Source: Nitrospirota bacterium | Lineage (GTDB): Bacteria > Nitrospirota > 9FT-COMBO-42-15 > HDB-SIOI813 | Assembly: GCA_016234155.1 (NCBI GenBank) | Contig: JACRGZ010000172.1 | Span: 1 to 8,185 of the forward strand | Direction: 5' to 3' | Length of the DNA: 8,185 bases | Part shown: piece after piece, positions 4,887 through 8,185 of the stretch | Layout: the number at the start of each line of letters is the position of its first letter | Numbering within the stretch: the first letter of the stretch is position 1 | The notes under the pieces: model-generated | What the model saw: the letters and a program-made list of their open reading frames with translations, nothing else | What the model was told of the DNA's origin: nothing | Database searches by the model: none | Made by a program: the position numbers and the translations under genes

Positions 4887-4916
4887 ATATTAAATGAATA
4901 AGTGTTTCATTGTCAA
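4887..4916 (-). promoter_or_regulatory. Sigma-70-type promoter for the small minus-strand gene
   Basis: On the minus strand there is a perfect -35 TTGACA (4911-4916), an 18-bp spacer, and a -10 TAATAT (4887-4892, 4 of 6 consensus bases). The -10 ends 9 nt before ATG 4877, so transcription would begin within about 1-4 nt of the start codon. That fits the missing Shine-Dalgarno sequence and suggests a leaderless mRNA. Confidence 0.6.
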
Positions 4917-4920
4917 GTGC

Positions 4921-4969
4921 TGTCCTGGCAATTGATGTCCTGACAATAACAGGACGATTTGGACGATTT
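4921..4969. promoter_or_regulatory. Iterated short repeats in the divergent bamA control region
   Basis: TGTCCTGGCAAT (4921-4932) is repeated 15 bp later as TGTCCTGACAAT (4936-4947). GTCCTG (4937-4942) forms an inverted repeat with CAGGAC (4950-4955) around 7 bases. GGACGATTT then occurs twice in perfect tandem (4952-4960 and 4961-4969). The cluster lies between the promoter of the minus-strand gene and the bamA start, so it could be an operator. No regulator is identified. Confidence 0.4.
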
Positions 4970-4996
4970 TTTTGTCTTTACACCCCAATATAAGAA

Positions 4997-7291
4997 ATGT
5001 TATTATTTTTGTTTATGATTTACCCATTACGTGCCGTTTTACTGTCATTTATCACCTGTTGCCTTACAATCTTTATATTTAATAGCGCCGCCCCGGCCCA
5101 GGATGGGGTAAAGATAAGGCTTATAGATATTACAGGCAGCAGGCGTATAGAGAAATCTACAATCCTCACAAAGATCAGGACAAAAGAGGGTGACACCTTT
5201 TCCGCTGATGCTATAAGGGAAGATATAAAGTCCCTCTATGCGACTGACTACTTTGATGATATCAGGGTGGAGTCAGAAGCCTGGGAAGACGGGCTCAGGG
5301 TAATATTCCATCTCAAAGAAAGGGCGATCCTTCATAATGTAACCTATGACGGTAATGACAAGATAACATCTGATAAACTGAAGGAGAAGGTAACACTTAT
5401 CACCGGGACACCTCTAAGCCGGAAACTTGTAAAGGAAAATGTGGAGAGGCTGAGGGAGCTGTATCAGGATGAAGGCTATTACGAGGCGACAATTATCCCT
5501 GTAATAAACAGGGTATCAGATGAGAGGGTTTCAGTTACGTTCTATATAAAAGAGGGTGACAAGATAAAGATTAAAGAGGTCCGTATCCCGGGGGCAAAGA
5601 ATATATCAGAGAAGAACCTGAAAAAGGCTATTAATACAAAACAATACAAACTGCTGACATCCTGGCTTACAGATTCCGGTATCTATAAGGAAATTGAGGC
5701 GCAGAATGATATTGACAGGATCCGCGACTATTATTTAGACAGGGGGTATGTCGAGGTTCAGGTCAGTGAACCGGAGACAGAGATCATAGAAGGCGGCAGA
5801 TGGATGAGGATAAACTTCAGTGTAGTTGAAGGGGAACAATTCCGTATCGGAAATATAGATTTTAGAGGGGATGATATATTTACTAAAGATGAAATAGAAA
5901 AGAGGATCAAGATACACAGGGGCATGATCTTTAGCCGCAGGACACTCCGTGAAGATGTGGCCATAATAACTGATATGTACGGCGAGCGTGGATATGCATT
6001 CGCAAATGTCATGCCTGATATAAGGCCTGATGAGGCTGCGCAGAATGTAGATATTACATTTATTATTGAAAAGGGAGAGAAGGTAAAGGTAAGGAGGATA
6101 AATATAGGCGGCAATGAGAAGACAAGGGATAAGGTGATACGGAGGGAGATAAGGTTGAGCGAGCAGGGCTATCTCAACACCTCTGCACTGAGGAGAAGTT
6201 TTCAGCGTATCAATAACCTCAATTATTTTGAAAATGTGGAGATTGTCCCTGAGACAGTCAGTAAAGATATGGTTGATCTGAATGTAAGGGTGAAAGAAAA
6301 ACCTACAGGGGCGTTCAGCCTTGGCGGCGGATACAGTTCTGTATATGGTGTGGTGGGAATGGTAGATGTAACAGAAGGAAACCTGTTTGGGAGGGGGGAG
6401 CTTCTGAAGGTCAAAGGGGAATTCGGTGCACTGAGGACAAGTTATGATATTACGTTCAAAGAGCCATGGTTTATGGACACACCTACATCTGTCACCCTGA
6501 ATCTGTTTGATACGGTCCGGTCATTTGATGCATACAATATAAATAGCCGAGGTGGAAACATAGGTGTTGGACGTTCATTTGGAGAGTACTGGAGCGGCGG
6601 AATAACGTACGGGATACAGAATATTACGGTCAGCGGCAGCCCACCCCCACCTATACAAAAGGGGACATCAACTACCGGCAGTATAGTAACATCAGTGACA
6701 AGGGATACGAGGGATAATTACTGGGACCCGCGCTCCGGAAATAAAAATAACCTGTCCATAGAATATGCAGACAAATTTCTTGGCGGTGATAATATCTTTG
6801 TTAAATATATAGCGGATACCACATGGTATTATCCTCTTATGCTGGACACCGCCGTTATGTTTCACGGTAAATACGGGATTGGCAAGGGGATGAGAGGTGA
6901 TGATCTGCCTGCCAATGAAAAGTTCTATGTAGGCGGTATATATACAGTAAGGGGGTTTGACTATGGCAGGGCTACTACCCCATCTACCATATCAGGAGAC
7001 CCTGTGACAGGAGACCTCCTGGGGGCTGACAAGGAACTGATAATTAATATAGAATATATTATCCCCCTCGTTAAAGAGGCAAAGATAAACGGTGTGCTAT
7101 TCTATGACGCAGGGTCCGGATTTGGAAAAGATGACAGCATTGCATTATCGGACTTACGGACAAGTGCAGGGGGCGGTTTCCGGTGGCTTTCCCCGATAGG
7201 GCCGTTACGGCTTGAGTGGGGATATAATTTGGATCCAAGGGCCGGGGAAAGACAGGGAATCTGGGAGTTTTCGATCGGGACGTTGTTTTAG
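4997..7291 (+). CDS. bamA: Outer membrane protein assembly factor BamA
   Basis: This 764-aa protein is the outer-membrane insertase that folds beta-barrel proteins as the centre of the BAM complex. A signal peptide (hydrophobic core about 13-29, likely cut after SAAPA at 34) is followed by five POTRA domains, at roughly 37-108, 109-187, 188-280, 281-361 and 362-436. POTRA motifs include the paired DEGYYEA and DRGYVEV and ERGYAFA turns and the FENVEI strand. The C-terminal barrel (437-764) carries the conserved VRGF motif (651-654) and ends WEFSIGTLF, with the terminal phenylalanine that barrel proteins need. Length is close to the 810 aa of the E. coli protein. The start is uncertain: ATG 4997 gives MLLFLFMIYPLR, and ATG 5015 gives a more normal n-region. 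Neither has a clear ribosome site. The skp-like gene follows after a 186-nt repeat-filled gap. Confidence 0.95.
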   Translation: MLLFLFMIYPLRAVLLSFITCCLTIFIFNSAAPAQDGVKIRLIDITGSRRIEKSTILTKIRTKEGDTFSADAIREDIKSLYATDYFDDIRVESEAWEDGLRVIFHLKERAILHNVTYDGNDKITSDKLKEKVTLITGTPLSRKLVKENVERLRELYQDEGYYEATIIPVINRVSDERVSVTFYIKEGDKIKIKEVRIPGAKNISEKNLKKAINTKQYKLLTSWLTDSGIYKEIEAQNDIDRIRDYYLDRGYVEVQVSEPETEIIEGGRWMRINFSVVEGEQFRIGNIDFRGDDIFTKDEIEKRIKIHRGMIFSRRTLREDVAIITDMYGERGYAFANVMPDIRPDEAAQNVDITFIIEKGEKVKVRRINIGGNEKTRDKVIRREIRLSEQGYLNTSALRRSFQRINNLNYFENVEIVPETVSKDMVDLNVRVKEKPTGAFSLGGGYSSVYGVVGMVDVTEGNLFGRGELLKVKGEFGALRTSYDITFKEPWFMDTPTSVTLNLFDTVRSFDAYNINSRGGNIGVGRSFGEYWSGGITYGIQNITVSGSPPPPIQKGTSTTGSIVTSVTRDTRDNYWDPRSGNKNNLSIEYADKFLGGDNIFVKYIADTTWYYPLMLDTAVMFHGKYGIGKGMRGDDLPANEKFYVGGIYTVRGFDYGRATTPSTISGDPVTGDLLGADKELIINIEYIIPLVKEAKINGVLFYDAGSGFGKDDSIALSDLRTSAGGGFRWLSPIGPLRLEWGYNLDPRAGERQGIWEFSIGTLF

Positions 7292-7299
7292 CCGGGGAT

Positions 7300-7316
7300 G
7301 GTGGGCAATGCCCACC
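7300..7316. repeat. GGTGGGC-AAT-GCCCACC hairpin repeat
   Basis: A perfect 7-bp stem with loop AAT lies 9 nt after the bamA stop. The sequence matches the commonly dispersed GTGGGCAATGCCCACCCTAC repeat type. The next bases are CTACACTGG, with no T tract, so a terminator role is doubtful. Confidence 0.7.
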
Positions 7317-7325
7317 CTACACTGG

Positions 7326-7376
7326 ATTTTCAGATGAACAGTCATGAGCCAGAGGCTCACAAAGGAGGATGAAAAC
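7326..7376 (+). repeat. Repeat motif S (copy ahead of skp)
   Basis: It begins ATTTTCAGATGAACAG and ends GGATGAAAAC; the last T of the consensus is C here. The hairpin pairs TGAGCC (7345-7350) with GGCTCA (7354-7359). AAAGGAGG (7361-7368) abuts ATG 7369 with no spacing, so it is a poor translation start. The motif reads as a 12-codon micro-ORF from ATG 7334 (MNSHEPEAHKGG, stop TGA 7370-7372). Confidence 0.85.
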
Positions 7377-7459
7377 CCCTCACCCCCCGATAAATACTTC
7401 GGGGGCAAGCTCTTACCCTCTCCCCTTAGGGGAGAGGGATGGGTGAGGGGGGATTTTCA
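7369..7459 (+). repeat. CCCCTCACCC/CTCTCCCC palindromic leader of skp, closed by TGAAAA/TTTTCA
   Basis: TGAAAA (7370-7375) and CCCCTCACCC (7376-7385) pair with GGGTGAGGGG (7441-7450) and TTTTCA (7454-7459), leaving GGA as a bulge. Inside are a CCCCCGA...TCGGGGG-type hairpin (about 7384-7405) and the near-perfect palindrome CCCTCTCCCC-TTA-GGGGAGAGGG (about 7416-7438). The closing half-site ATTTTCA (7453-7459) is again next to an ATG, but the gene starts 17 nt later. Confidence 0.75.
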
Positions 7460-7477
7460 GATGAAAGGAGAAGATTT

Positions 7478-8035
7478 ATGAAAAACAGTACGATTAAGAA
7501 AGTGATGTATGCAGTTGTCCTTGTGATAGCCTTTTCAGCATGCATAGCCCTGCCTGCCTATTCTGAGGATGCAAAGATAGGGTATGTAGACTCCCAGAAG
7601 ATCCTGGATGAGAGCAGCCGGGGAAAACAGGTAAAAGAGCAGTTGAATGAATATGTCCAGAGCAGACAGAAGATAGTTGACATTGAAGAGTCTGAACTGA
7701 AAAGTCTTCAGGAGGAGGTTACCAGGCAGGGGGCGGTATTAAGTCCAACTGCCAAACAGGAAAAGGAGGAACAGCTTCAGAGAAGGTTTATGGAATACCA
7801 GAAAAAGATTACCGAGTTGCAGAAGGAGATACAGCAGAGAAGGGTAGAAAAACTTGAAGAGTTTAACAGTGAACTTGAAAAAATAGTACGCAATATAGGG
7901 GAAAAGGAGGGTTTTTCTATAATCCTCAGTAATCTTGACATAAACATTATTATCTATGCAAAACCATCGCTGAATTTGACAGACCGTGTCATACTTGAGT
8001 TGGATAAGAACATTAAGAAGGACGAGAAGAAGTAA
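7478..8035 (+). CDS. skp: OmpH/Skp-family periplasmic chaperone
   Basis: This 185-aa secreted protein is a Skp/OmpH chaperone, which holds unfolded outer-membrane proteins in the periplasm and passes them to BamA, whose gene is immediately upstream. A signal peptide (KK at 7-8, hydrophobic 9-25, probable cut after PAYS at 29) precedes the family start KIGYVDSQKILDES (33-46). The middle (about 50-140) is long charged helix rich in Lys, Glu and Gln, fitting the coiled-coil arms of the trimer. The C-terminus EKEGFSIILSNLDINIIIYAKPSLNLTDRVILELDK returns to the beta-rich body. ATG 7478 is chosen for its strong AAGGAG (7465-7470) 7 nt upstream and a normal signal peptide; an upstream in-frame start at 7439 would be read from the repeat. 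Cys22 follows FSA, a poor lipobox, so a lipoprotein is unlikely. Cotranscription with bamA is likely but not shown. Confidence 0.93.
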   Translation: MKNSTIKKVMYAVVLVIAFSACIALPAYSEDAKIGYVDSQKILDESSRGKQVKEQLNEYVQSRQKIVDIEESELKSLQEEVTRQGAVLSPTAKQEKEEQLQRRFMEYQKKITELQKEIQQRRVEKLEEFNSELEKIVRNIGEKEGFSIILSNLDINIIIYAKPSLNLTDRVILELDKNIKKDEKK

Positions 8036-8072
8036 GAAGTTAGAAGAGGCTCTTGCAAAAGTATAAAAATGT

Positions 8073-8175
8073 TGTCATTCCCGCATGGTTTTAGCGGGAA
8101 TCTAGTGTTTTATTACAGAAAATCATATCCGTCCCCGAGTGTTTCTATCGGGGATAGAAGATTTCGGGGATGACA
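8073..8175 (-). repeat. REP-like compound palindrome, TGTCATTCCCG family (copy D, inverted)
   Basis: The outer arms TGTCATTCCCG (8073-8083) and CGGGGATGACA (8165-8175) match at 10 of 11 positions. Internal hairpins are ATTCCCGC/GCGGGAAT (8077-8084 with 8094-8101) and CCCCGA/TCGGGG (8133-8138 with 8148-8153). Read on the minus strand it has the same order of parts as copies A and B, so it lies in the opposite orientation. It is 37 nt after the skp stop, and the gap 8036-8072 holds no clear terminator. Confidence 0.8.
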
Positions 8176-8185
8176 CAGACTTTTG

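Noticed and set aside
4989..4994. TATAAG as the -10 of a bamA promoter
   Set aside because: No acceptable -35 lies 16-18 bp upstream, and the site is only 2 bp before ATG 4997. It would work only if translation begins at ATG 5015, so it is left uncalled.
5758..6114. 118-aa minus-strand frame opposite bamA
   Set aside because: It lies wholly inside the POTRA-encoding part of bamA and has Ser/Ile/Phe-rich antisense composition, with no ribosome site.
7300..7316. Intrinsic terminator after bamA
   Set aside because: There is a stable hairpin, but it is followed by CTACACTGG rather than a T-run. The same hairpin is a commonly dispersed repeat type.
7439..7477. Upstream start for the skp gene (MGEGGFSDERRRF)
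   Set aside because: It is read from the CTCTCCCC-type repeat and would spoil the signal peptide. ATG 7478 has AAGGAG at good spacing.
7535..7546. Lipobox (FSAC) making the Skp-like protein a lipoprotein
   Set aside because: Phe is at -3 instead of Leu/Val/Ile, and a normal signal peptidase I site (PAYS before EDAK) follows, in line with soluble Skp proteins.

Overview
The window comes from a diderm (Gram-negative-type) bacterium. It carries bamA followed by an ompH/skp-type chaperone gene, the core of outer-membrane protein assembly. Base composition is intermediate, ATA codons are common, and the gaps between genes are filled with palindromic repeats of the 'TGTCATTCCCG...', 'CCCTCTCCCC...' and 'AATCCCCCTT...' kinds. 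That mixture resembles Nitrospirota or deltaproteobacterial-grade genomes, often known from metagenomes; this placement is an inference from style, not a proven identity.

Layout, left to right. Positions 1-298 are repeat-filled leader DNA ahead of a ROK-family sugar kinase gene (299-1288, +). A second repeat-filled leader (about 1290-1563) precedes a three-gene ABC-2 exporter cluster: permease A (1564-2352), permease B (2479-3333) and the ATPase (3382-4356). A 185-bp palindromic element separates the two permeases and appears to supply the start codon and first ~19 residues of permease B. On the minus strand lie tRNA-Phe(GAA) (4365-4440, CCA encoded), a 128-bp long-arm palindrome directly upstream of it, and a small unrecognised protein gene (4614-4877) with a good promoter and almost no leader. 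Divergently, bamA (4997-7291) and the skp/ompH-like gene (7478-8035) run on the plus strand, again separated by repeat-filled leader DNA. The window ends in a further palindromic repeat.

How the genes work together: the two permeases and the ATPase are the expected parts of one exporter (COG4587/COG3694/COG4586 type). BamA inserts outer-membrane beta-barrels, and the Skp-like chaperone carries their unfolded precursors across the periplasm. The kinase has no obvious functional link to its neighbours.

The most unusual material is non-coding. Three genes (ROK kinase, permease A, skp) share a modular leader: a 50-51-nt motif S with ends ATTTTCA/TGAAAAT and a TGAGCC/GGCTCA hairpin, then a different strongly folding palindrome in each case, closed by a stem between ATGAAAA(T) and ATTTTCA(T) next to the start codon. 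The ROK leader also has a four-run G-quadruplex motif that competes with its hairpin. No CRISPR array, transposase or phage gene was seen.
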